DNA from: Prinia subflava
Lineage: Eukaryota; Chordata; Aves; Passeriformes; Cisticolidae
Assembly: GCF_021018805.1 (NCBI RefSeq)
Contig: NC_086247.1
Coordinates: forward strand, 118,269,094-118,333,093
DNA length: 64,000 nt
Direction: 5' to 3'
In this document: in pieces, positions 52,398 to 64,000 of the stretch
How positions within the stretch are numbered: the first letter of the stretch is position 1
Layout: each line of letters starts with the position of its first letter
Program-made: the position numbers and the translations under genes
Notes under the pieces: generated by a model
What the model saw: the letters and a program-made list of their open reading frames with translations, nothing else
Databases searched by the model: none
What the model was told of the DNA's origin: nothing

Positions 52398-55300
52398 TGA
52401 GAAGCATTCTAATCAGGTCTTATCAACAAGATCTAATATGCAGTAGCCTGAAGTTGAACATCAGATTCCCTTCAGGTACTCATAGCTGTATGTTGGTTCC
52501 ACTGGTAGAAAGCATGGCATTTTTCCATTTCATGTTTCAGTCATAAACAGCAATTTGACTGTGTTTTATGTAGCACAGCTGTCAGCCTTTAAAGCAAAAG
52601 TGCAGCATGTGGATGGCTTTGAAATATAACAGAGTAACTACATTTAAGATTTCTGTAATTTCAGGCTCTGCAGAAAGCTGCTTTACCTCTCCCTCTGCTG
52701 CTGCCCTTCAGCATCAGAGAGGAAGAGAAGCCAACAGCACCACCAGCAAGAGCTGAGACTGAGCACTGGCTCAAGACTCCCAACCCTTTTCCACTCTTGG
52801 GAAAGCCTTCCCAGCAGCTTTTCCAGGTTTTCCCACAGACATAAGTGTTGGGTTTGGTTTATTTGTTTGGGTTTTTACCCACTTTCTGGTGTAGCAGGCA
52901 CAGACACCAGACATCCTATCTGATTCAAAACAAACCACCTGACAAAAACAAGCTTGTAGCGTGTGAATCTTAGGAGGCCATTACAGGTTCATACTCCATG
53001 AAATTACATATATTTAAATACTTAAAAAAGAGTAATATGGAAAATGACACCTTACTCCATGCAGACAAGATTCTCATTTTCAGTGCTGCATATGCAGCCA
53101 ACAAATGAAAATAATTGTGTTTGTTATGATTGACTAATTTAGTCAGAAAGCAGAAAAGTACCTTGTACCTCCTTTACTTTAAGAAGAAATCTACATGATA
53201 TTCCCTTAACTGTCAACATCTCTTGCTTACAAAAAATAAAGAGCAGATTGACCACAAATGTGCTATCTGATTTATAGGAATGGCTTTTTCACACATCCTT
53301 ACAGGTCATCCCACCCAACCTCTCAGCACAATGACTAAATCGTGCATTTTTACTTTCCCTGATATGGCAAAATGTTCACTTCCACCTGTGCTGTCAATTT
53401 GTGTATTTTGTTCAAATTTCAATCCAAATGTCATCAATTCTCTTGGAAAGCTCCTGGTGTTTTTGTGTCCTTTCCTATCACTGAGTGCTTTCCAGGGAAC
53501 AACACAGAAGTAAAACTATCACATATAGGTTGTTTTTTGCAAGTCAGACGTTCAGGCTACAGAATAATGTAATTTTTTTTTCATTCTAAAAAGCTATCAT
53601 TATCACTGCCCTGCAGCTTTCAATTCATCAACTGATTTTCTTCCCTCTAGTGATTGATGAATGGGGTCTTGAGATTTGCTTCTGGACTAATTGTAATTGG
53701 ACAAGCAAATTTCACATGATAACTTTAAAGAAAGAAATGGAACTGAACTGTTCCCCTTGTGTGGTTTGAGATAAATTCCTTTTTGTCAAGTAGAAGAGTG
53801 ACTATTAGTAATAGTGATTCTTTAATGCCACGAAGAGTTCATGCAAATAATTCAGTATTAAATTCTGACTGTTAGAAACTTACAGCTTGCTAAACAAATA
53901 TTATCTTGCAAATTCTTTAGTTGCTACTTCAGCCTTATTACTTAGATGGCAACAATGGTTAAACTAGCTGTTGATTTTTTAAGGACAATTCTTATGATAT
54001 TGATAAAAAATACTTACTAGGTTATCACATGGGCAGACAAGACATGAGTACCCAAGTGCCTTTGCTAATAACATAAGGCAGTTTCTGACTTGTTTTCCTT
54101 GTTAATTTTCAGGTGTATGTAAATTAGAATTGTCAAAAAATTACAGGAAATTCTCATGCTGAATGCTACATCAATGCCCTTCTCCCCCCCTTAACTCAGT
54201 TCTTTAATTATTCATAACAGTTCAGGCACTTAGGAAAGAACAGTTAATCATAAATATTTAATACAAGATGCCTGTAACAGAAAGACATGAGAGAAACTAC
54301 AAAAATCAAATAAAGTATTTGTTTATCCTAAGCAAAATAAAAAGGTAGATCTTTATATAAATGTTCATAGCTTTGACAAACCAAACCTATAAAGTCATCA
54401 GTATGCTTTACCAAATAATTACAACTAAACAAATAAAAATTGGCAGGTATACCACTTTTCTTCAGACTTTTAGTATTTTAAAGGGATCTCTTTTGATCGC
54501 TTGCTACAAGTTTGCCTTGTGAGGAATGCTGAAGAAGTATCACAACAGGACATTACAGTTTCAAGATGTTAAAGGATGCAAGACTCAAGAGCAAATACAC
54601 TGAAGACAATTTTTAAATTCTTATCTGCAACAGCAGCATCTTAGCACATAGCTGCTAAGAAATTCTCAATAGAAATTAGAATTATAGCACTTGGGGTAGT
54701 AAGAAAGTATGAAAGAATTTTAAAATATTGTCAAATATATTTTATAACCTTTCTAGTTGTGAAGGAAGGCTAAGGATATAGTGTGCACTTGAACTTCAGT
54801 ATAATATGGCAGGCGAAAAAAATCCAACTTCTAATTTTCAAAACTCACTGTATTTAACACTTGGTATAGGAAATAATGAAAGTATATTAATACCGTAATT
54901 GTGTTCTGTGGAGGAAAAAAAAAATCCTTTTTTAAGCCACTAAGTCATACAAGGGAAATATCATTAATCTTTCATTACTATGTTCATGTACCATATCTCA
55001 ATACCCTGTATGAAGCTTTCTAAATTTCTTACACATCACAAATACTCAAAAAGTCACAGTGTAGAGCACAAAAATTAACTCACATGATATTCAAAACTAA
55101 AACAAATCAGAGAAGCAAAATAATTTTCTCATTTATTTTCTTGAAATTGAATTACTTTCTGCTCACTCTGAAACCAAAGGCCTCCACTGATTCTGCTCAC
55201 AGTAATACTGTCCTTTGAAATCAGCTCAGGGTCCCACCATGAAGCCCCCCCACCTAAACCAACAGGAAAAAACGTGCATGCCTGGGGTGGGCAAGAAAAG

Positions 55301-58300
55301 GCTAGAAGAAGAAGAAAAGTTTAGCTGGTCCTTACAAACTACATTCATTTGCCTTATCTCAACATTATGGCCACCCATCAGGAAAACTCAGTGATTAAAT
55401 GATTTCATGGGGAGAAGCTTTATTCTTGTTTGATGTAACAAAGAGACAGGAACTAGAACTGTTCCATTACAGTCAACACCCTCACTCTCCCAGCTGCCTA
55501 CTTCCAACTTTATTTCCTCTTTTTGTTAGAATTACTGGTTTAACAAATTTTTCCAAACGTATTACTTTAATAGTTCATATTTTCTTGTTTCAAAATGATT
55601 TGAACGTTCATCTTCAACATGGAAACTTTTGTGATAAAAATGTTTTCCTAAAACTGTTAGTCAGAACTGAAAATATATCACAGGAGCCACTTTTGTACCT
55701 AAAGCATGCAGGTGGTTTAATCAAGTTGTGGTGGAGAGTGTATTTAGATTGTACTTGGAAGTTTGCCTGTACAGTGGACAGTAATGTAAAGAAAATCCCA
55801 GCTGTAATGACACCGGTGTACCAGGAAAAGTAATGGACACAGTTGTATTTGCAAATGTGTCTTTTGGTTACCTGGCTTACTCCTCCCAGCAGCTGAATTA
55901 TGCCAGGAAAAAAAGCCTGGTGTTAGAACTTGTGTGGTCCAAAAATGGAGCTGGCCCTCGTGTCACCTACACCAATAAATCTCGTTAAAAGCAGACAAGC
56001 CTTCAGTATTAATACTTACACTTGAACCCTGAAAATAAAGGCAAGCATTCAAACACCATAATGAAATCTGAAGGAACAACATTTAATATATTTAAGAACT
56101 CTCAGAATAGTTTAACAGACACAAAGACTAAAATAGTAAATCCTTAACTTACAAAATCAGAGAGATTATTAGATTAAAAAAAAAGCAATGAAAAGCACTG
56201 ATACGAAAATTCAAAACTTTTAGTGTTAAATTCTTTTCTTTAGAAATAGATTGTGTGTAAAACATTTTAAAAGCACATCTTCAACCAGTTTTACCCAGAT
56301 TTCCACACATTTCTGTAAATTCATACTGCAACATGACTTGCCTCACTGGACTCAACAGAACTTAAGTTTGAAATAACAGAGGGAGTAAAGGGAAACGTAA
56401 GTACTGAGAGGAAGCAGATGTGCATTAAAGGAATGCTGCTTTAGAAGACTGAGATTTCTGCACTAAGACAGAACAGAAAGAATACATGCAAAGGAAAATA
56501 ATTTGCTGAATTAACTTGATGTTAATTGAAAAGTTAACAAAAATATTCAAATATTTGATTGCCGCATTTTGTATACATATACACATGTGACTATAGAATT
56601 CAGTACCTATTACCCACTTTGAACCCTGAGATAAAAATAATCATATTATAATTGAAAATGCTATAAATCAACCAATTCTCTGAGACACAAAGTTAACTGA
56701 ATGCAGCAAAAATATTCAGGCAATATCAACAGTACTGTCTATTCATATTTGCAGCAACTTATTGCTGGCCAATTTTTCCTTATCATTGGAATTTAACTGT
56801 CAGTATAATTCAGTAGAAAAGAACAAACCATAAGTGGTATAACTATTTCACATTGACATTTGATAACTTCTCATTCAATACATGTTGAATGCTTATTTCA
56901 ACAACTTGTTTTATGCTGCAACTCTATCTCAGTCTTCCAATCAAGAGTAAATTAACTATTTAAACTTGTAGAAGTAGGACACAAATATTACAAATTTGGA
57001 AAAGCAACAACAATTTGGTCACAAACCTGTTGCACTGGATTATTTAACATTTTTTAAGAACAGTTCTAGTTGCACACGTTACGTAATAAAGAATAAATTT
57101 TGGCCTCAGTAATTTATTATAAATACTCTTCTTTTAAATACCCATAATCTTCTGCCAGTCTCATCCAGCACAATATTATTTCCAGAACATTAAGGAACTG
57201 ATATCTCTGTTAAATGATCTGCTCTCAAATACAGCAGAAATGTCCCAGTTTATACAGGATCTTTTCCCTACCACAGTATTTGCACGCTTCTCACAATGGC
57301 ATTTAGTTACAATAAAAACTATTTCTTAAAAGATTTGTGAGAAGAAAGGAAATTGTGGAAGAGTAAGCTTTCTCATGATAAAAGTGATTGACACAGAAGC
57401 AGGCTGTTTCCAGGGCTACCAATGAACCGTATATTACACTTTAGATGGCTTCCTAGGAAAATAAGCCTAGTGATCATATCATCTAAGAATGCATAAGACA
57501 CACACATTCTCCTAACTTTAAAATTTATTTCTTGATTTCAAATAAATCTGATAAAAGAGGAGATCTGAAGATGACAAGGTTCCATAGACTTTCCAAAACC
57601 AGGCAGTTGGGAAGAAAAAACTAATCAGTAAAATTCAGATTATTTTAAAAAAGCATAGATAAAGAATTCACACCTCCTTCAACCCCCAAGTCAACCAACA
57701 AGACACAATCTCACTGGAGCTGGTATGTTACCTGATACTCTCCACCATGTAAAATCTTAGCCCAAAGAACTATTTTTTCCCTTAATTTTTTTTTCATTCT
57801 GGCTTCACTTAAATGGAATGGATATACAATGCTAAGATCTAAACATCTGAACTCTTTACTGCCTCTCACTGAGACTTCCTCAGCAGACATTACGGCACAG
57901 CCGAGAACTCCCGAGGGCTCGATAAGAAAAACAAAAGCTTGTTGTTTAACATTATCAATCAAGCCCTGCTCCACAAAGGGCAGGTGTAGAATACCTGCCT
58001 CTTCAAAGACAATATTCTCTGCAACTACACAGACTAAGATCCCTTATCTCTTCTAGGCAAGACACCAGAGAGGCTTATCTCATCAGAGCACGACCTGCTG
58101 TCTTCCCACAGAAGCTCCCAGCAATTTTGAAAGAGAGCAGGAAAGGTTTCAGAAGAGATCTTAACCTGTGTCAAAAATCCGCACTTGTAGCAAACTATTT
58201 TTTTCAATGTATTGCCTGAAGTGCTTAGAACCAGCACTGTATTACCAAGATAGCTGCAAACCGCATCTGAACAAAACCAGCCATCCCAGTGCCCTTAGCA

Positions 58301-59199
58301 GGTATCACTGACAGGTGACAGATACACACAGGAAAGTCGTGGAACTTCCTTGCATGAACACACTTTCATCTGTGTTGGAACATCTGAATTAAACCGTAAG
58401 ATTTCAGAAATGACTTCTCCTCAGATTGCCCTAATCTCAAATGGTTTCTTCAGGGAGATCAGAGCTTCCAACGAGGGTGATGGGAGCAGTCTTTTGCAGA
58501 CATTGCTCCTCAGGGGCAGCAGGCTTTGAGCTTCCCACACACAGTTCAGTAACCTCAGGGTACTCAGAATCACATTTACTGATAACTGATCGTTACAACA
58601 ATTTAGTGCACATCTGTTCAAAGGATAACAGTAACTGGAGAACTCTTTACGTGTGGGTAGATAATCCTGCGTAATTTCTGCCTCAAATATACCAAAAACA
58701 CTTGGTAAATGATAAACTTAAGCTGACATCTCCCTACCCAACATACACAGGATACTGTTGGCCCTCTTTGCTGCAAGGATGAACTGCTGACCAAGTGCCA
58801 GATTCTCACCATCAGGGCCCTAAGGTCCTCCTCAGCAAAGTATGAAAAATTTTCATGGATAGGTCTTAAAAATAGCTAAAGGACTGTCAAGAGGAAAAAG
58901 AAAAGTTAACATACGAGTGATACATATACTATCGATAATTTTGTTGCAACTTAGAACTTGTGGAAATTGTTTGTTTTAAACACAGTCCATTTCAGGAGGC
59001 TTGGTCCTAAAGGTAGTGTGCTCAGTGACATAAACTGAATGAAAATCCATTATACAGAGTGTTCATATTGGCTACAACCTGCAATAATTTCAGTATAATT
59101 TAGCAGTTGCTTGTATTCTCAACCAAGTGCCAATGCTGGCCATGGTTTCTTTATCCATTTCTAGGAACCCCTTTGCTTATTATTTAATAACTTGTTCCA

Positions 59200-59735
59200 C
59201 TAATCATTATCAGCCTAACCAGAGCCAAGTGCAGGGGGACAATCACTGTCTGGGTCCTCCTGGCCACACTACTGATACAGGCCAGGATGCCAATGGCCTT
59301 TTTGGCCACCTGGGCTCACTACTGGCTCATGTTCAGCTGCTGTCAACCAACATCCCCAGGTCCTTTTCCTCCAGGAAGCTTTCCAGCCACTCTGCCCTAG
59401 CCTGAAGCACTGTTTGGGGTTGATGTGACCCAAGTGCAAGGACCCAACACTGGGCCTTGTTGAGCTTCTCACATTTGGCCTCAGTCCATCGATCCAGGCT
59501 GTCCAGATCCCTCTGCAGAGCCTTCCTATCTTCCAGAAGATCAACACTTCTGCCCAGTTTGGCAACACCTGCAAACTTACTGAGGGTGCAATCCATCCCC
59601 TCATCCAGACCATGGATAAAGATATGAAACAGGGCTGGTCCATTATCAGCCCTGGGAAATACCCCTTGAGACCAGCCACCAAATGGATATAATTCCATTC
59701 ATCACTAACCTTCAGACCTCTCCAGTGATCTGTTA
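59200..59735 (-). mobile_element. CR1 LINE internal fragment
   Basis: About 535 bp of a CR1 copy in minus orientation, covering the end of its reverse-transcriptase reading frame and what follows. Typical blocks on the plus strand are GGACAATCACTGTCTGGGTC, GCCAATGGCCTTTTTGGCCA, CCCAGGTCCTTTTCCTCCAG and CCAGATCCCTCTGCAGAGCC. The element lacks its 5' part and its usual terminal repeat here. Borders are approximate. Confidence 0.93.
59333..59698 (-). pseudogene. Decayed CR1 reverse-transcriptase fragment
   Basis: Within the CR1 copy one frame stays open for 121 codons and resembles the end of the CR1 reverse transcriptase: a PALFHIFIHGLDEG block, CTLSKFAGVAKLG, LEDRKALQRDLDSLDRW and EWLESFLEEKDLGMLVD in order. 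In active CR1 proteins the second block carries the catalytic FADD box. Here both aspartates are replaced (Gly at 59567-59569, Val at 59564-59566), and the frame ends at a stop soon after LVD. It cannot encode a working enzyme. Confidence 0.88.
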
Positions 59736-61892
59736 ATTTGCACATTTCTCTGTATTCTATAAATTAGAGAGAAAAGATACCACTTGAGCACACAGTCTAC
59801 CTGCTGGTTAATGAGAAAACACTGAAAGATGCAGTGCTGAAAAATCCTTACACATAGCACAGTTTACTGATTAGCTTGTTAATGCTGATTATACACATTC
59901 TGAAAACCTCAAGAGAGTATCTTCTATGCTCTTCAAGAGCATATGACTTACAGTCTACAGTTTTCCCAGAGTTTCTGGTTAATTTCTAAGCAATACAGAA
60001 AACACAACTCAAAGCAAGCACAATGTAAGAAACCTTCCCTAGTATAACACTACTAGGTAACTCTGGATGTCTATAAACTAGGCAAGACTAAAATATACTT
60101 TAAAAACCATGAGAAAGTTCCAAAATGTTACTAAGTGCTATTACATAAATGCAAACTCTGTGGAACAGCTATTTATTTTTGGAGTTCAACTTCCAGCTCT
60201 TCCAGCAAACCTTTTTAAGTGATCCATTTTCCTGATCCCCAGAAATAATCAATCAGTCACTCTTTAAAGGAAGTGCTGGAAATCAGGAAACCCAAAGTGA
60301 ACAGTCCAACATCATCATCAGATCCTCATTAATGCATGTTCCACTTAAAGCAAATCGTACAGGACTGTAATCTTTTTTCAGTTCCTAACTAGGAGTTGGT
60401 GAAATAACATCATACCAACGGTATTATATTTCAAGATGCATGAAAACATATCCAAAAATTTTCTCTTCCATTTAGCTGTTCATTGCACTTCGTGTGAATG
60501 TACCGCGGCTACAGTTTTGTTCCCATATGCCAGATTGAACAAATGTTATGCAGAGAAAATAGATACATTTTATGGATGCATGCAAGTATATTATTCACTG
60601 ATTTATTGGACACTGGTGGCTAACAAGAAATGTTTACATAGGCAACCTTCCTAAAATTCTATGTTGTATGGTAATAGGGCTGCAATTCTGCCTGAGATTA
60701 GAAGTAAATTACTGTATCCAAAACCACACTCCAGGTATAAACATAACTTTATGAATAGCAAGTCTGCCATACGTATCATTTTGCCATGGACATAACTGAA
60801 CAACATACACATTAGCAAGGCAAGACTCCTCAAGAAAAACTGGCAGACTTGTCACAGCTCTGGATCCGGCAGTGTGTGGAAAACTCATAAAAATGTGTGA
60901 CTGGAAGGCAACAAGTGCTGATGGTGAGACTGCACACACATCCGTCAGCTGCTTCCAGAAACAAACTGAACAGCTGAACCCGAAGGCTAAACAACAGCAA
61001 ATCTTTTGGATGCTTCTCATCCTAAGACTTTCACCAGCTTCAGGGAAATGTTCCAAATTCAGATTGCAATTCTGCTGCACTCTGTAAGATTCACTTGTTT
61101 TAACCAACTTTAAATGTTACAAATGTAACAGCCAAAGTCTGAGGAAAACAGACAGGCCTTGTAATCAGACAAAGAATGACAAAGAAGATGAAAAATACAG
61201 AGGTAAGACAAAGATTCAGGAACATGAAAGACAAGAGGTTTGATCACATATTCTTTACCTCACAGTCATCTCCCTAATATATAGCAACACAGATGAATAG
61301 GACTTTTGTAGATGTTTTCCTTTGGTTTTTTTCAGTGTTGTCCCAGCAGGCCAGTATTTATAGCATCAGTAACATTCTGGAGCTTGTTTGATACAGTCAT
61401 AACATTCACCTGGTAATCTTTTTTATTTATTTAAAAACACTATTTAGATAAATTACTTCTGTAACCACAAACTGGTTTAAAGAACATCACTTTGATTCCC
61501 TTTGAAAAATAAATCAGCATTTCCTTCAGGAGTGGAGCACTCTCACTTTACTACAAAATGCAAAAGCATATCGGTTGCATGCACTATTACACCCTTTGAT
61601 ATTTTAACATTGTTGTTGAATTCTTTTATTCACCATCCAATAATCATCAGTGGTGTATACTTTTCTGGTTTTCTTATTTTATTGAGATTACAGTAGAACT
61701 AGTCTAAATTCTTGTTTTACTAAGGAAATTCCATTGAGGTATGTTTTGAAACCAAGCTGTACAGCGACTAAATTTAAATCCTCACCACATGTCAAGATTT
61801 AAGTAAGGATTCAGAAGTCCCACTTTTTCTTACACGGAACAAACTAGACTACTTTCTACAATTCTTATTTATAGCTGGTCATGAAAAACCAC

Positions 61893-61932
61893 AAAAAAAA
61901 AAAAAAAAAAAAAAAGATGAAAAAAAAAAAAA
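61893..61932. repeat. A-rich tract
   Basis: Twenty-three A, a GATG interruption, then thirteen A. I found no recognisable retrocopy on its left side. Confidence 0.95.
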
Positions 61933-62673
61933 GCATTTCAGAAGCCAAGATAACTATGAGAGAGCGGGCATGCAATGACTTCAGCAATACTGTGCACCTT
62001 CCAACTAAAAGCTGGTGCTACTGCAGCTCACTCTTCCTCTGAACTGCATTAACAAACGCAAAGTGCAACACTGCTAAGTCAGTTTATGCTCCAGGTCCGC
62101 AACTGAGAGAGTGAGAGGTAAAGAAAGGAAACAAATGCTCAAAATTATGAGAATTATTCTTTAAAATGAAGAGAGGTTGAACATTCCACCATTGCATAAC
62201 TGTTTTCTACTGAGGCTTTTATAAAAGAAGTGCTTCAGGCAGCATTACTTTTGTCTCCCAGTCAAAATATTGTATCCTCTTGGCTCCCTTCTTTTAGAGA
62301 CCAACATCACTAAAGCACTTTAATCCACAGCTCTCTTTTTTGTCATATGAAGGCAGAAGTAATTCTTCTAATGACTCAAATATTACATGAATTCAATTTT
62401 TTAGTTATGTTATTAAAGTAAAAGTAGAAGGCATCATCAAATAACGGTTCATAATTTGGGAGAGTGCTTATGATGTCTTAGGAATTTTTAAGCCACATAA
62501 TTTCAAAGTGCATGCAATTTTTCTTACTTTATATTTGGGGAAGTCTGCTACCAAAGACAACTTGATAACCAGTTTTAAATATAAACATAATTACTCAATA
62601 TTTTTAGACATTACATTGGCATGTAGACTTTGAGACACTTTTAAGTCTATTTCCAGAGGCTCCTGGGACACCA

Positions 62674-62687
62674 GTTACCAGGGCAAC
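62674..62687. promoter_or_regulatory. Candidate RFX (X-box) palindrome
   Basis: GTTACCAGGGCAAC fits the X-box pattern GTNRCC, short spacer, RGYAAC, with both half-sites intact. A nuclear-receptor half-site AGGTCA follows 6 bp later. It lies in intron 1 in a GC-richer patch. Motif match only; no evidence of use. Confidence 0.35.
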
Positions 62688-64000
62688 CTCTGAGGTCACA
62701 GGAGCTACTGTAAATTACAGAAGTTTCAAGAGACTCCAATTTATGTTAAAATTGCATGTACCATGCATGACGCAACCCACTGCACCGCATGAAACCCATG
62801 CAGCTGCTGCAGCCCTGCAAGACAGCCCAAGTCTAAAAGGGGGCTTCAGGGAGAATTCCTGTCAACAAAAGTGACAGAGGAGAACACAGGGAGGAAACTA
62901 ATTCTCAGCCTCAACACACCTGCCCACTGCCTGAAGCCGTGTCTTCTCACATCACCAGAGTCCACAAGGGTCTCATGTCACAGTAAGCCCCATGTTTGAT
63001 CACATTATGATTTCCCAAGCATCCTCACTACTCTCCACTAACTTCTTCCTGTCTTTTATGGTCCCCTCCCAACTCGAGCAATGTTCCTAACCTAGCTCAT
63101 GCAGATGCTGATGCTTTCCTCTGTTGGCATGGCTTGCAGGACAGCCAAGAGACAGCACGTGTTGCAGCTCATTTGGAGCAACACCTGCGCTGGAAGGCCT
63201 GGCAATGCAGACCTGGCAGCTGCTCAGTAAGGCAATGCTAAAAGAACAGAGAGTGACTGCACTTTCCCCAGCTATTGCCATGAAAAATAAACACTGCCTC
63301 TTTGGGCTTTTTTTTCTCCCAGCTAAGTAAGGAGATCTGTCTGGATCTCTGGATCATTAAAAAGGGAAAACACATTACATGGCAAATATATTGTCTGAGG
63401 ACTTCAGACAGGAAGTGCACACAAAAGATCTGTCTCCTGCTGGCTTTATAAAAAACAGATATCTTTTATAGAAGTGAAAAGACTAAAGACTTGGAGAAAA
63501 CAGTAAAACCTCAGTGTTTTCTCATTTATCAGAAATGTTTCCATTCATATACAGTAAGTCATGCCACCACACAGAACTTGCTAATTTGTTTACTTTACTA
63601 CAGCCACTCTTAAATTTGAAACTAATGTGCACTATTCTCTGAAAGAATCACAGCTTTCTATTTAGTTTAGTTTATAAACCTTTTGTACAATTGTTAATCA
63701 GCAATATAGAAGAGTATATGCTCTTTATTATGTCCTGTTTTTGGGAGGGAGACTAGATAAGCCAGCCTGTAGTATAAAAAAAAAAAATAAAAGCTCATTT
63801 GTAGAAGATCCCATCAGTCAGTAAAAAAGCCAGTGGACTTCTTTTATCTATATATTGTTTTAACAAAACACATTCAGATGATCAGTAAGAGTTTTGGCAT
63901 CATCCTCCAAGCTCAGGACTCCACAGAATAAAGCACAGCTCTGAGCCACTTTTGAAATAGCTGACCCTATTGCTCTTCAGCACAGTGGTAACAGAGGAAA

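Larger units (their letters stand above)
43045..64000 (-). other. PLCL2: PLCL2 intron 1 (partial, at least 21 kb)
   Basis: Everything to the right of exon 2 is non-coding as far as I can see. It is assigned to intron 1 because exon 2 has a clear acceptor and mammalian PLCL2 has one further, GC-rich coding exon upstream. No GC-rich, CpG-dense block or N-terminal coding sequence appears up to 64000. The stretch holds a 30-bp tandem duplication at 43561, CR1 pieces near 50.4, 51.0 and 59.2-59.7 kb, A-rich tracts, and a palindromic RFX-like motif at 62674. Moderately GC-richer patches lie at about 46.9-47.8, 57.8-58.6 and 62.7-63.3 kb, without a recognised product. Confidence 0.8.

Noticed and set aside
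63159..63184. Inverted repeat GTGTTGC/GCAACAC
   Set aside because: Only 7-bp perfect arms with a 12-nt loop, within chance expectation for 64 kb.
1..64000. CRISPR arrays, tRNA or rRNA genes, bacterial or phage systems
   Set aside because: No regularly spaced repeats, no cloverleaf-like or rRNA-like sequence, and the gene structure is that of a spliced vertebrate gene.

Overview
The window is a 64 kb slice of a vertebrate nuclear genome, almost certainly a bird. It is AT-rich and gene-poor, with one gene broken into short exons by long introns. The recognisable interspersed repeats are avian: several truncated CR1 LINE copies in both orientations and one solo LTR of a family common in birds. 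No bacterial-type operons, tRNAs, rRNAs or CRISPR arrays were seen.

The only gene I can support is PLCL2 (phospholipase C-like 2, also called PRIP-2), read on the minus strand across the whole window. Four internal coding exons have consensus splice sites: exon 2 at 40558-43044 (2487 nt, about 86% of the coding sequence seen), exon 3 at 36976-37179 (204 nt), exon 4 at 22004-22079 (76 nt) and exon 5 at 7954-8063 (110 nt). Joined, they give 959 uninterrupted codons with matching phases. The first exon (N-terminus, expected upstream of 64000 on the plus scale) and the last exon (C-terminal tail, expected below position 1) were not found. Exon numbers follow the six-exon mammalian gene as I remember it. 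The protein has a PH domain, degenerate EF-hands, split X and Y halves of a PLC barrel, a C2 domain and a helical C-terminal part. A threonine sits where active PLCs have their second catalytic histidine, so it is expected to be an enzyme-dead phosphoinositide-binding scaffold.

Layout from left to right: 1-7953 intron 5 (incomplete); 7954-8063 exon 5; 8064-22003 intron 4, with CR1 fragments, an LTR and a hairpin cluster; 22004-22079 exon 4; 22080-36975 intron 3, with a tail-to-tail CR1 pair; 36976-37179 exon 3; 37180-40557 intron 2; 40558-43044 exon 2; 43045-64000 intron 1 (incomplete), with further CR1 pieces including a decayed reverse-transcriptase fragment.

I did not find a clearly new biological system. 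The points most worth a second look are the PP1-docking motif at the start of exon 2, the frame arithmetic of exons 4 and 5, a cluster of overlapping inverted repeats near 12.5 kb, and an RFX-type palindrome in intron 1.
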